From Achromobacter insuavis (GTDB lineage Bacteria > Pseudomonadota > Gammaproteobacteria > Burkholderiales > Burkholderiaceae_B), in assembly GCF_902859645.1 (NCBI RefSeq), contig NZ_CADIJR010000007.1, positions 62,001 to 126,000 on the forward strand: 64,000 nucleotides of DNA. The letters run 5' to 3'. Both the position numbers and the translations under genes were made by a program. This document shows positions 1 to 7,637 of this stretch, piece by piece; position 1 is the first letter of the stretch, and every line of letters starts with the position of its first letter. The notes under the pieces are model-generated. The model was not told the origin of the DNA, did not search any database, and was given only the letters and a program-made list of their open reading frames with translations.

Positions 1-502
1 CGCCCAGGGCATCGCCACCGCGGCGCTGTACCACAAGGACTATGCCAGCCGCGAAGCCTTCGACGCCGCGCTGGCCGCTGAAATCGACCTGCACGCGCCG
101 GATTACGTCATCCTGGCCGGCTTCATGCGGGTGCTGACCCCCGGCTTCGTCAACCGCTACAGCGGCCGCCTGGTCAACATCCACCCGTCGCTGCTGCCGG
201 CGTTCCCCGGCCTGCACACGCACGCCCAGGCGCTGGCCACCGGCGTGCGGGTGCATGGTTGCACCGTGCATTTCGTGACGCCGGTGCTGGACCACGGTCC
301 CATCATCGCCCAGGGCTGCGTGCCGGTCCTGGCCGGCGACACGCCCGAAATGCTGGCCGAGCGCGTGCTGGAAGTCGAACACCAGGCTTTTCCGACCGCC
401 GTGCGCTGGCTGGCCGAAGGCCGGGTTACCCTGACGAATGACCACCGGGTGGACGTGCAGGGCGATCCTGACCGCCTGTTCACCTGGTCCGCGGCGGCTT
501 GA
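1..502 (+). CDS. purN: Phosphoribosylglycinamide formyltransferase, 3' part
   Basis: This is the C-terminal part of the enzyme that transfers a formyl group from 10-formyl-THF to GAR in de novo purine synthesis. The frame is open from base 2 to the TGA at 500-502, so the start lies before the window. Visible family motifs are the NIHPSLLP block, with the catalytic Asn and His, and a VLDHGPII block with the catalytic Asp. The tail after the Rossmann-like core has the usual length. An 86-bp gap separates it from the methyltransferase gene on the same strand. Identification is from the motifs and is firm; only the missing N-terminus cannot be judged. Confidence 0.95.
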   Translation, partial: AQGIATAALYHKDYASREAFDAALAAEIDLHAPDYVILAGFMRVLTPGFVNRYSGRLVNIHPSLLPAFPGLHTHAQALATGVRVHGCTVHFVTPVLDHGPIIAQGCVPVLAGDTPEMLAERVLEVEHQAFPTAVRWLAEGRVTLTNDHRVDVQGDPDRLFTWSAAA

Positions 503-588
503 GCGCCGCCGTTGCGCACCGCGGGCCGCCTGACGGTCCCTGAATCGCTTTTATCGGGCGGCGCCTGGCCGCCCCACTGGAATACACC

Positions 589-2976
589 ATGAGCAAACCC
601 CAATCTCCGCGTTCCCGTCCGGCTGCCGAAGGCCGCGACGGCCGGTCCTTCTTCTCGCGCCCCAAGGGCGAGGCCCGCGGCGCGCAGGAACGCGCGCCCC
701 GTGCCGAGCGCGCCGCCGGTGACCGCGAAGGCCGTCCGGACGAACGCCGCGACAGCCGTCCGACCCCGCGCCCGTCCTATGACGCGCCGCGCGGCGAAGG
801 CCGCGGCGAACGCGCTTCCTTCGGCGACCGTCGCGAAGGCTCGGGGCGCCCGACGCCTCGTCCCGCCTACGAGGGCGGCCGCGGCGAGGGCCGTGGCGAG
901 CGTGGCTCGTATGGTTCGGAGCGTCGTGAAGGCCAGGGCCGGGGCGGCGAACGCGGTTCCTTCAATTCGGACCGCCGCGAAGGCCAGGGCCGCCCGGATT
1001 CGCGTCAGTCCTACGGCTCCCAGCGCGGCGAAGGCCGTGGCGGTGAACGCGGTTCCTTCAATTCGGACCGCCGTGAAGGTTACGGCCGCCCGGATTCGCG
1101 TCCGTCCTCCGGCTCCCAACGCGGCGAAGGCCGTGGCGGTGAACGCGGCTCCTTCGGTTCGGACCGCCGTGAAGGCTACGGCCGCCCGGATTCGCGCCCG
1201 TCCTACGACTCCCAACGCGGCGAAGGCCGTGGCGGTGAACGCGGCTCCTTCGGTTCGGACCGCCGTGAAGGCTACGGCCGTCCGGATTCGCGCCCGTCCT
1301 ACGGCTCCCAGCGCGGCGAAGGCCGTGGCGGCGAGCGTGGCTCCTTCGGTTCGGACCGCCGTGAAGGCTACGGCCGCCCGGACTCGCGTCCGTCCCACGG
1401 CGCTCCGCGCGGCGAAGGCCGCGATGGTGAGCGCGGCGCCTACGGTTCCGACCGTCGCGAAGGCCACGGCCAGCGCGACGCCGCGCCGCAAAAACCGCAA
1501 TTCAACCGTCCGCGCCTGTCCTACGCCGCCAGCCGCATCGACCAGGTGCAGCGCGTGCTGGGCGAGATCCTGCAATGGACCTACCCGGCCGACGCCGCCC
1601 TGTCGCACTGGCTGCGCGGCCACCCCGGCCTGGGCGCGCGCGACCGTTCCGAGGTTGCCGAAGCCGTCTACGACGTGCTGCGCCACCTGCGCCGCTACCG
1701 CCAGTTCGGCGAAAGCGGCGTCGGCCCGGCTTCGCGCCGCCTGGCCATCCTCGGCCTGGCCGCCACCCTGGGCGCGGAAGCGCTGCAGGAAGGCCTGGAC
1801 GCGGCCGAAGCCGAATGGCTGCAACGCGTGCTCCAGATCGACCTGGCGACGCTGCCCCGCGCCGTGCGCGGCAGCATCCCCGACTGGCTCGATGAGCGCC
1901 TGGGCGCCATGGAGAGCCCCGAAACCCTGATCGAGGCGCTCAACCGCCAGGCCAGCCTGGACCTGCGCGTCAATCCGCTCAAGGTCGAGCGCGACGCCAT
2001 GCTGACCGAACTGCAACAGAGCGCCGGCCGCTACGAACCCGTGGCCATGCCGTACTCGCCCTGGGGCATCCGCATGGAAGGCCGTCCGGCCATCAACCGC
2101 TGGCCGCAGTTCGAGAACGGCAGCATCGAGGTGCAGGACGAGGGCAGCCAGTTGCTGGCCCTGCTGGTGGCCCCGCGCCGCGGCGAAATGATCATCGATT
2201 TCTGCGCCGGCGCCGGCGGCAAGACCCTGCTGCTGGGCGCGCTGATGCGTTCGACCGGCCGCCTCTATGCCTTCGACGTCTCGGCCGCCCGCCTGGCGCG
2301 CGCCAAGCCGCGCTTTGCCCGCAGCGGCCTGTCGAACGTGGTGCCGGTGGCGATCGACAGCGAGAACGACGCCCGCGTCAAGCGCCTGGCCGGCAAGGCC
2401 CAGCGCGTGCTGGTCGACGCGCCTTGCAGCGGCATCGGCACCTTGCGCCGCAACCCCGACCTGAAGTGGCGCCAGCACCCCGAGTCGCTGGCCGAACTGG
2501 GCCAGCTGCAGGAACGCATCCTCAACAGCGCCGCGCGCTGCGTGGCGCCCGGCGGCCGGCTGGTGTACGCCACCTGCAGCCTGCTGGCCGAGGAAAACGA
2601 GGTGCAGGCCGATCGCTTCCTGGCCAGCCACCCGGATTTCGAGCGCGTGGATGCGGCCGAGATCCTGGCGGCCCGCTGCGACAACCTGAAGCTGGAAGGA
2701 CCCTACGTCCAGCTGCGTCCCGACGTGCATGGCACCGACGGGTTCTTCGCGGCCGTCTTCGAGCGCCGCAAGAAGGGCGAGGCCGCCGCGGAAGGCGAAG
2801 CCCAGGCCGAAGCGCCGGCGGCAGCGGCCGAGCTGACGGAAGCGGGCGCCGAAGCGCCGGAGGAAGTCGCCGCGCTGGCGCAAGCGGACGCCGAGACGCC
2901 CGCGGCGCAGGAAGCGGGGGAGCCGGTGACGGCCGATGCCCCGGCCGAGGCTGCTCAGGACAAGCCCGCCGCCTGA
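589..2976 (+). CDS. RsmB/NOP-family RNA (cytosine-5) methyltransferase with long repetitive N-terminal extension
   Basis: A 795-aa protein whose catalytic core occupies about residues 304-726. The core starts with an all-helical RsmB-like N-domain. It is followed by an SAM-binding DFCAGAGGKT motif (about residue 537), the DAPCSG motif with the first catalytic cysteine (about 610-615) and a TCS motif with the second (about 663), the two-cysteine signature of m5C RNA methyltransferases. Residues 1-303 are an Arg/Gly/Glu/Asp/Ser-rich, surely disordered extension built largely from a 32-residue repeat. The last 70 residues are an Ala/Glu-rich tail. Typical family members are about 430 aa, so both tails are additions. 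It probably acts on rRNA; the exact target base is not deducible. Confidence 0.9.
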   Translation: MSKPQSPRSRPAAEGRDGRSFFSRPKGEARGAQERAPRAERAAGDREGRPDERRDSRPTPRPSYDAPRGEGRGERASFGDRREGSGRPTPRPAYEGGRGEGRGERGSYGSERREGQGRGGERGSFNSDRREGQGRPDSRQSYGSQRGEGRGGERGSFNSDRREGYGRPDSRPSSGSQRGEGRGGERGSFGSDRREGYGRPDSRPSYDSQRGEGRGGERGSFGSDRREGYGRPDSRPSYGSQRGEGRGGERGSFGSDRREGYGRPDSRPSHGAPRGEGRDGERGAYGSDRREGHGQRDAAPQKPQFNRPRLSYAASRIDQVQRVLGEILQWTYPADAALSHWLRGHPGLGARDRSEVAEAVYDVLRHLRRYRQFGESGVGPASRRLAILGLAATLGAEALQEGLDAAEAEWLQRVLQIDLATLPRAVRGSIPDWLDERLGAMESPETLIEALNRQASLDLRVNPLKVERDAMLTELQQSAGRYEPVAMPYSPWGIRMEGRPAINRWPQFENGSIEVQDEGSQLLALLVAPRRGEMIIDFCAGAGGKTLLLGALMRSTGRLYAFDVSAARLARAKPRFARSGLSNVVPVAIDSENDARVKRLAGKAQRVLVDAPCSGIGTLRRNPDLKWRQHPESLAELGQLQERILNSAARCVAPGGRLVYATCSLLAEENEVQADRFLASHPDFERVDAAEILAARCDNLKLEGPYVQLRPDVHGTDGFFAAVFERRKKGEAAAEGEAQAEAPAAAAELTEAGAEAPEEVAALAQADAETPAAQEAGEPVTADAPAEAAQDKPAA
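961..1470 (+). repeat. 96-bp in-frame tandem repeat array (VNTR-like)
   Basis: Equivalent positions recur exactly every 96 bp at 961, 1057, 1153, 1249, 1345 and 1441. The last unit is degenerate and a shorter partial unit lies just upstream (about 905-960). Each unit encodes 32 residues with the pattern SDRREGYGRPDSRPS followed by an RGEGRGGERGS block. The period is a multiple of three, so copy-number change would keep the frame. Sequence differences between units are few and mostly synonymous. Confidence 0.93.
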
Positions 2977-2998
2977 GCGGGCCGGTCCTCGCGCCGGC

Positions 2999-3394
2999 TC
3001 AGGGAGCCGGCGTGATGCCCAGCGTGGCGCTGTAGCGGCGGGTTCCGATGGTCTTGTTCTGGTACTTCACCTCCCAGGCCAGCGAATCCGACCCGGGTTG
3101 GTTGGCCTGGTAGACCAGTTGCGCGATCGGCACTGTCTTATATGCGCAACGGCCCGAGTCGCCGGACTGGCCCCGCGTCTGGACGATGCTGGCGACGCCC
3201 AGGCGCGGCTGCAGCGTGATGGTGACGCGTGGCGCGCGCAGCGCCAGGCAATCCGAGCCGCGGATCTCGTAATAGGACGCCAGCACAGCTACGTCCCCGG
3301 TTTTCAGCGACTGGGCGCTGGCGGGCGCCATGGCGGCCAGGCCGGTGATGGTCAGAAGGGCGACAAAATGGGGACGGATTTTTTCGAGGAACAT
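2999..3394 (-). CDS. Secreted hypothetical protein
   Basis: A 131-aa protein with a Sec-type signal peptide (MFLEKIRP, hydrophobic core, then an APASAQ-like cleavage site). The mature part of about 105 residues has two cysteines, in GSDCLAL and GRCAYK, that could form a disulfide. I do not recognise the family. The frame extends upstream to 3496, but that extension is basic and would bury the signal peptide, so I start at the ATG at 3394. It converges on the methyltransferase gene, whose stop is 22 bp away. No clear ribosome binding site is visible. Confidence 0.65.
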   Translation of the reverse strand: MFLEKIRPHFVALLTITGLAAMAPASAQSLKTGDVAVLASYYEIRGSDCLALRAPRVTITLQPRLGVASIVQTRGQSGDSGRCAYKTVPIAQLVYQANQPGSDSLAWEVKYQNKTIGTRRYSATLGITPAP

Positions 3395-3722
3395 CGCGGG
3401 AGGGGAACGGCGGTGACGGTGATGGCGGACCGAAGTGTGCGCCAGACGCGTGGCGCCCGCAAGACAGCGCCCCAGCCTGACAGGAACTTTAATCACGGAA
3501 TGTAGCCAAAACGAAGTGCCCGACGTGGGCGCTTCCCGGCCCGGGACACGCCGTCATCGTCGCCAAGGGTCGCCGACTCGGTCGCGCGCCTGCCGCAGTG
3601 TGGTCAAAAGTAGGGCTTAGTCCTTGATTTCCCTCAAAAACTATTTTGAAACTCCATTGTCATAACGCGGCAAAGGTAAGCTAAACTTCAGGCACTCTTC
3701 AAGCGAGGCTCATTACAGCTTT
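3395..3722. other. Intergenic region upstream of the desaturase
   Basis: This 328-bp gap separates two divergent genes and holds no convincing gene. It carries an FNR/Anr-like dyad at 3624-3637. A weak promoter candidate for the desaturase follows, TTGTCA at 3657-3662 and TAAACT at 3682-3687, with a long 19-bp spacer. Confidence 0.5.
3624..3637 (+). promoter_or_regulatory. FNR/Anr-like box upstream of the desaturase
   Basis: The sequence TTGATTTCCCTCAA matches the FNR/Anr consensus TTGAT-N4-ATCAA at 9 of 10 defined positions. It lies about 86 bp before the desaturase ATG and just upstream of the weak promoter candidate at 3657-3687. Delta-9 desaturation needs oxygen, so oxygen-linked control would make sense; this is inference from one short motif. 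Confidence 0.45.
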
Positions 3723-4931
3723 ATGGATTACATCCTCTCCTTCATTGCCGGCGGTCTGACCCAAGCGACTTGGTGGCAGGTCGTCGTTTTCACCCTGGTC
3801 GTGACGCACATCACGATCGTGTCCGTTACCGTCTTCCTGCACCGCAGCCAGGCGCACCGGGGCCTGGATCTGCATCCGGCCGTGATGCACTTCTTCCGGT
3901 TCTGGCTCTGGATGACGACCGGCATGGTCACCAAGGAATGGGTTGCCATCCACCGCAAGCACCACGCCAAGTGCGAAAAGGAAGGCGATCCCCATTCGCC
4001 CATCCTGTTCGGCATCTGGAAGGTGTTGTTCCGCGGCGCCGAGCTCTACCGCGAAGAATCCAACAACAAGGAAACCATGGCCAAGTTCGGCCACGGCACG
4101 CCTGACGACTGGCTCGAACGCAACGTCTACAGCAAGCACAGCCTGTGGGGCGTGCTGACCATGCTCGCCATCGACATCGCCCTGTTCGGCGCGATCGGCG
4201 TCACGGTGTGGGCGGTGCAGATGGCCTGGATTCCCTTCTGGGCGGCCGGCGTCGTCAACGGCATCGGCCACTACTGGGGTTACCGCAACTACAACAGCCC
4301 GGACACCAGCACCAACGTGTTCCCCTGGGGCATCGTGATCGGCGGCGAAGAGCTGCACAACAACCATCACGCCCACGGCACGTCGGCCAAGTTCTCGGCC
4401 AAGTGGTACGAATTCGACATCGGCTGGTGCTACATCAACATCCTGAAGTTCCTGGGCCTGGCCAAGATCAAGAAGGTCGCGCCCAAGCTCAAGCTGGATG
4501 ATTCCAAGACCGGCATCGACCTGCGCACGCTGCAGGGCGTGATCACGCACCGCTACGAAGTCATGGCCCGCTACGCGGACGTGATCAAGAGCGCCGCCCG
4601 CGAAGAACTCGCCAAGCTGAAGGCCTCGCGCCAGGACGGCAACGCCGATTGCGGCTGGAACAAGCTGCACAAGGTGCGCCGCGCCATCCACCGCAACGAG
4701 GACATCCTCCAGCCGGAACAGCTCGAAGCCGTGGACAAGGCCATCGCCCAGAACCAGTCGCTGTCGACGCTGGTGCAGATGCGCCGCGAACTCGGCCGTA
4801 TCTGGGAAAGCTCCAGCGCCAGCAGCGAACAGCTCCTCCATGACCTGCAGGCCTGGTGCCAGCGCGCCCAGCAAAGCGGCATCGCCGGGCTCGAGCAATT
4901 CGCTCAACGTCTGCGCCGCTACGCGGCATGA
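3723..4931 (+). CDS. Membrane fatty acid (acyl-CoA/acyl-lipid) desaturase
   Basis: A 402-aa integral membrane di-iron desaturase of the SCD/DesA type, introducing a double bond into membrane acyl chains with O2. All three histidine boxes are present: HRSQAHR (40-46), HRKHH (77-81) and HNNHH (212-216), plus the additional conserved His in GIGHYWGYRN (about 183). Hydrophobic segments lie around residues 15-38, 55-75 and 142-185. After about residue 260 comes a soluble, charged helical tail of about 140 residues. The stop overlaps the start of the helicase gene as ATGA (4928-4931), so the two are probably translationally coupled. Confidence 0.93.
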   Translation: MDYILSFIAGGLTQATWWQVVVFTLVVTHITIVSVTVFLHRSQAHRGLDLHPAVMHFFRFWLWMTTGMVTKEWVAIHRKHHAKCEKEGDPHSPILFGIWKVLFRGAELYREESNNKETMAKFGHGTPDDWLERNVYSKHSLWGVLTMLAIDIALFGAIGVTVWAVQMAWIPFWAAGVVNGIGHYWGYRNYNSPDTSTNVFPWGIVIGGEELHNNHHAHGTSAKFSAKWYEFDIGWCYINILKFLGLAKIKKVAPKLKLDDSKTGIDLRTLQGVITHRYEVMARYADVIKSAAREELAKLKASRQDGNADCGWNKLHKVRRAIHRNEDILQPEQLEAVDKAIAQNQSLSTLVQMRRELGRIWESSSASSEQLLHDLQAWCQRAQQSGIAGLEQFAQRLRRYAA

Positions 4932-7219
4932 TGCTAGAGAAGCTCAATCCTGAACAACGCGCCGCAGTAACGTTAGAACCGCAGCACGCCCTGGTCCTGG
5001 CCGGGGCGGGCAGCGGCAAGACCCGGGTGCTCACCACCCGCATGGCCTGGCTGATTCAAACCGGCCAGGCCTCGCCTTTTGGGCTGCTGGCCGTCACGTT
5101 CACCAACAAGGCCGCCCGCGAGATGCTGGCGCGCATGTCGGCCATCCTGCCGATCGATACGCGCGGCCTCTGGATCGGCACCTTCCACGGCCTGTGCAAC
5201 CGCATGCTGCGCGCGCACCATCGCGACGCCGGCCTGCCGCAGACCTTCCAGATCCTCGACGTCACCGACCAGCTCGCCGCCATCAAGCGGCTGATGAAGG
5301 CCAACGGCGTCGACGACGAGAAGTATCCGCCGCGCGACGTGCAACGCTTCATCAACGGCGCCAAGGAAGAGGGCCTGCGCCCCGCCGACGTCGAAGCCTA
5401 TGACGCGCACCGCCGCCGCCTGATCGAGATCTACCAGCTCTACGAAGCCCAGTGCCAACGCGAAGGCGTGGTCGACTTCGCCGAGCTGCTGCTGCGCGCC
5501 TACGAACTGCTGTCGCGCAACGCGCCGGTGCGCGAGCACTACCAGCGCCGCTTCCGCCACATCCTGGTCGACGAGTTCCAGGACACCAACACGCTGCAGT
5601 ACAAGTGGCTGCGGCTGCTGGCCGGCGGCGGCGCGGCGATCTTCGCCGTGGGCGATGACGACCAGTCCATCTACGCGTTCCGCGGCGCCAACGTCGGCAA
5701 CATGTCCGACTTCGAGCGCGACTACGCGCACGGCACCGTCATCCGCCTGGAGCAGAACTACCGCTCGTACGGCCACATCCTGGATTCCGCCAATGCGCTC
5801 ATCGGCCACAACAGCGGCCGCCTGGGCAAGAACCTCTGGACCGACCAGGGCGAGGGCGAGCCGGTGCGCGTCATCGAGCAGCCCTCGGACGGCATGGAAG
5901 CGCAATGGATCGTCGACGAGATCCGCTCGCTGATCCACGAAGGCAGCCTGCGCCGCGAGATCGCCGTGCTCTACCGCAGCAACGCGCAGTCGCGCGTGAT
6001 CGAGCACGCCATCTTCTCGGCCGGCATTCCGTACAAGGTCTACGGCGGCCTGCGCTTCTTCGAGCGCCAGGAAATCAAGCACGCGCTGGCCTACCTGCGC
6101 CTGATGTCCAATCCGCACGACGACACCTCGTGGATGCGGGTGGTCAACTTCCCGACGCGCGGCATCGGCGCGCGCACGCTGGAGCAGCTGGCCGACGCGG
6201 CTCGCGCGCATGATTCCAGCCTGTATGCGGCCGTGGCGCTGGTGGCGGGCAAGGGCGGCTCCAACCTGGCCCAGTTCGCCCAGCTGATCCATCGCCTGAT
6301 CGAGGAAACGCGCGACCTGCCGCTGCCCGAAATGGTCGAGCACATGCTCGAGGCCAGCGGCCTGAACGCGCACTACAAGGCCGAGCGCGAAGGCGCCGAG
6401 CGCCTCGAAAACCTGAACGAACTGATCACCGCCGCGGCGGTGTTCGCGTCCGAGGAAAACTACGACGGCATGCCCGCCGGCGTGGTGCCCGACCAGGACA
6501 CCTCCAGCACGCTGATGCCCGGCGTGGTCGATGCGCCGCCGGTGGTTTCCGATGGCCTGACGCCGCTGGCCGCCTTCCTGTCGCATGCCGCGCTCGAAGC
6601 CGGCGACAACCAGGCGCAGCAGGGCCAGGACGCCGTGCAGCTCATGACCGTGCACGCGGCCAAGGGCCTGGAGTTCGACGCCGTCTTCATCACCGGCCTC
6701 GAGGAAGGCCTGTTCCCGCACGAGAACAGCATCCTGGAACAGTCCGGCCTGGAGGAAGAGCGCCGCCTCATGTACGTGGCGATCACCCGCGCGCGCCAGC
6801 GCCTGTACATCAGCCTGGCGCAAAGCCGCATGCTGCATGGCCAGACGCGCTACGCCATGCGGTCGCGCTTCCTCGACGAAATCCCCGAGCAGCACCTGAA
6901 GTGGCTGTCGCCCAAGGCCGGCCTGGCGCCCGCCCTGAGCGCCGGCGGCGGCTGGAACGGCAACCGCGGCGACGCGTTTGGCCGCAAGCCGACCAACACC
7001 ATTGCGCCGCGTCAACCGCGCGGCACGGCCTCCGGCGTCACGGTGGGCGACAAGCAGTATCGTGTGGGACAGGGTGTGCACCACGCGCGTTTCGGCGACG
7101 GCACCATCGTCAGCCTGAGCGGCGCGGGACAGGATGCCCAGGCGGAAATCCATTTCCGCGATGTCGGCGCCAAGACGCTGGCGCTGGGCATCGCCAAGCT
7201 GGATATCGTTCAAGGTTGA
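4928..7219 (+). CDS. uvrD: UvrD/PcrA/Rep-type superfamily 1 DNA helicase
   Basis: A 763-aa ATP-dependent 3'-5' helicase of the UvrD family, acting in nucleotide excision and mismatch repair. Walker A AGAGSGKT is at 25-32. DEFQDTN, DDDQSIYAFRGA, the QNYRS motif, the VMTVHAAKGLEF-like motif V and the YVAITRARQ motif VI follow in order. The C-terminal 60 residues (GDGTIVSL region) are the Tudor-like domain of UvrD/PcrA. I start at the ATG at 4928, which overlaps the desaturase stop; an upstream in-frame ATG at 4856 would add 24 basic residues not typical of the family. UvrD versus PcrA/Rep naming is a matter of convention here. Confidence 0.93.
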   Translation: MMLEKLNPEQRAAVTLEPQHALVLAGAGSGKTRVLTTRMAWLIQTGQASPFGLLAVTFTNKAAREMLARMSAILPIDTRGLWIGTFHGLCNRMLRAHHRDAGLPQTFQILDVTDQLAAIKRLMKANGVDDEKYPPRDVQRFINGAKEEGLRPADVEAYDAHRRRLIEIYQLYEAQCQREGVVDFAELLLRAYELLSRNAPVREHYQRRFRHILVDEFQDTNTLQYKWLRLLAGGGAAIFAVGDDDQSIYAFRGANVGNMSDFERDYAHGTVIRLEQNYRSYGHILDSANALIGHNSGRLGKNLWTDQGEGEPVRVIEQPSDGMEAQWIVDEIRSLIHEGSLRREIAVLYRSNAQSRVIEHAIFSAGIPYKVYGGLRFFERQEIKHALAYLRLMSNPHDDTSWMRVVNFPTRGIGARTLEQLADAARAHDSSLYAAVALVAGKGGSNLAQFAQLIHRLIEETRDLPLPEMVEHMLEASGLNAHYKAEREGAERLENLNELITAAAVFASEENYDGMPAGVVPDQDTSSTLMPGVVDAPPVVSDGLTPLAAFLSHAALEAGDNQAQQGQDAVQLMTVHAAKGLEFDAVFITGLEEGLFPHENSILEQSGLEEERRLMYVAITRARQRLYISLAQSRMLHGQTRYAMRSRFLDEIPEQHLKWLSPKAGLAPALSAGGGWNGNRGDAFGRKPTNTIAPRQPRGTASGVTVGDKQYRVGQGVHHARFGDGTIVSLSGAGQDAQAEIHFRDVGAKTLALGIAKLDIVQG

Positions 7220-7224
7220 AAGAC

Positions 7225-7530
7225 ATGGCCAATCAAGACTCCCCGAAAGCCGAACTGGCATCGCTGCGCGCCGAAATCGACGAGATCGACCAGCAGATCA
7301 TCCTGCTGCTCGGCGTGCGCTTCCGCTGCACGGACATGATCGGTGAACTCAAGCAGGCCAACGACATGGACTTGGTGGATCCGGTGCGCGAAGACCAGCA
7401 GGTCCAGCGCATCCGGCGCCTGGCCGAAGAGGCCGGCGTGCCGCCGGCCTTGGCCGAAACCATCCTGCGCGAAGTGATCGACACGGTGGTCGATCATCAC
7501 ACCCGGTTGCGCGAGCGTCCCTACTCGTGA
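7225..7530 (+). CDS. Chorismate mutase (AroQ class)
   Basis: A 101-aa all-helical AroQ-fold protein that would convert chorismate to prephenate (phenylalanine/tyrosine synthesis). The N-terminal LRAEIDEIDQQII helix carries the conserved Arg, a Lys occurs in MIGELKQAN, and the C-terminal helix fits the short monofunctional form. It starts 5 bp after the helicase stop, so it is likely cotranscribed, although the functions are unrelated. The related isochorismate pyruvate lyase PchB has the same fold; with no siderophore genes nearby I prefer chorismate mutase. A strong terminator follows at 7588. Confidence 0.8.
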   Translation: MANQDSPKAELASLRAEIDEIDQQIILLLGVRFRCTDMIGELKQANDMDLVDPVREDQQVQRIRRLAEEAGVPPALAETILREVIDTVVDHHTRLRERPYS

Positions 7531-7587
7531 CGCGCGCCTGACGACCGCCGTCCGCGAGGGCGCGGCCGTCCGCGCAGCGAAAGGCCC

Positions 7588-7620
7588 ATGGCCGCGGCAT
7601 TGCCGCGGCCATTCTTTTTT
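7588..7620 (+). terminator. Rho-independent terminator after the chorismate mutase gene
   Basis: An 11-bp perfect stem (ATGGCCGCGGC / GCCGCGGCCAT) with a 3-nt loop is followed by a T-rich tract, TCTTTTTT. It lies between convergent genes and probably ends the desaturase-helicase-mutase transcript. Confidence 0.85.
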
Positions 7621-7637
7621 CAGCCCGGCGCGGCGCG

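Noticed and set aside
961-1470. Regular repeats that could suggest a CRISPR array
   Set aside because: The units are contiguous without unique spacers, in frame inside a coding gene and have a 96-bp period.
157-2883. A 900-residue open frame on the minus strand across the methyltransferase gene
   Set aside because: It mirrors the repetitive GC-rich gene on the other strand, is of low complexity (Ala/Arg/Val/Gly repeats) and has no recognisable domain; a by-product of high third-position GC.
2994-3010. CCGGCTC-AGG-GAGCCGG hairpin between convergent genes as a terminator
   Set aside because: The stem is short and there is no T tract on either side.
7225-7530. Isochorismate pyruvate lyase (PchB) instead of chorismate mutase
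   Set aside because: Same fold, but no siderophore or salicylate genes are nearby and the sequence fits the general AroQ pattern; kept as an alternative only.
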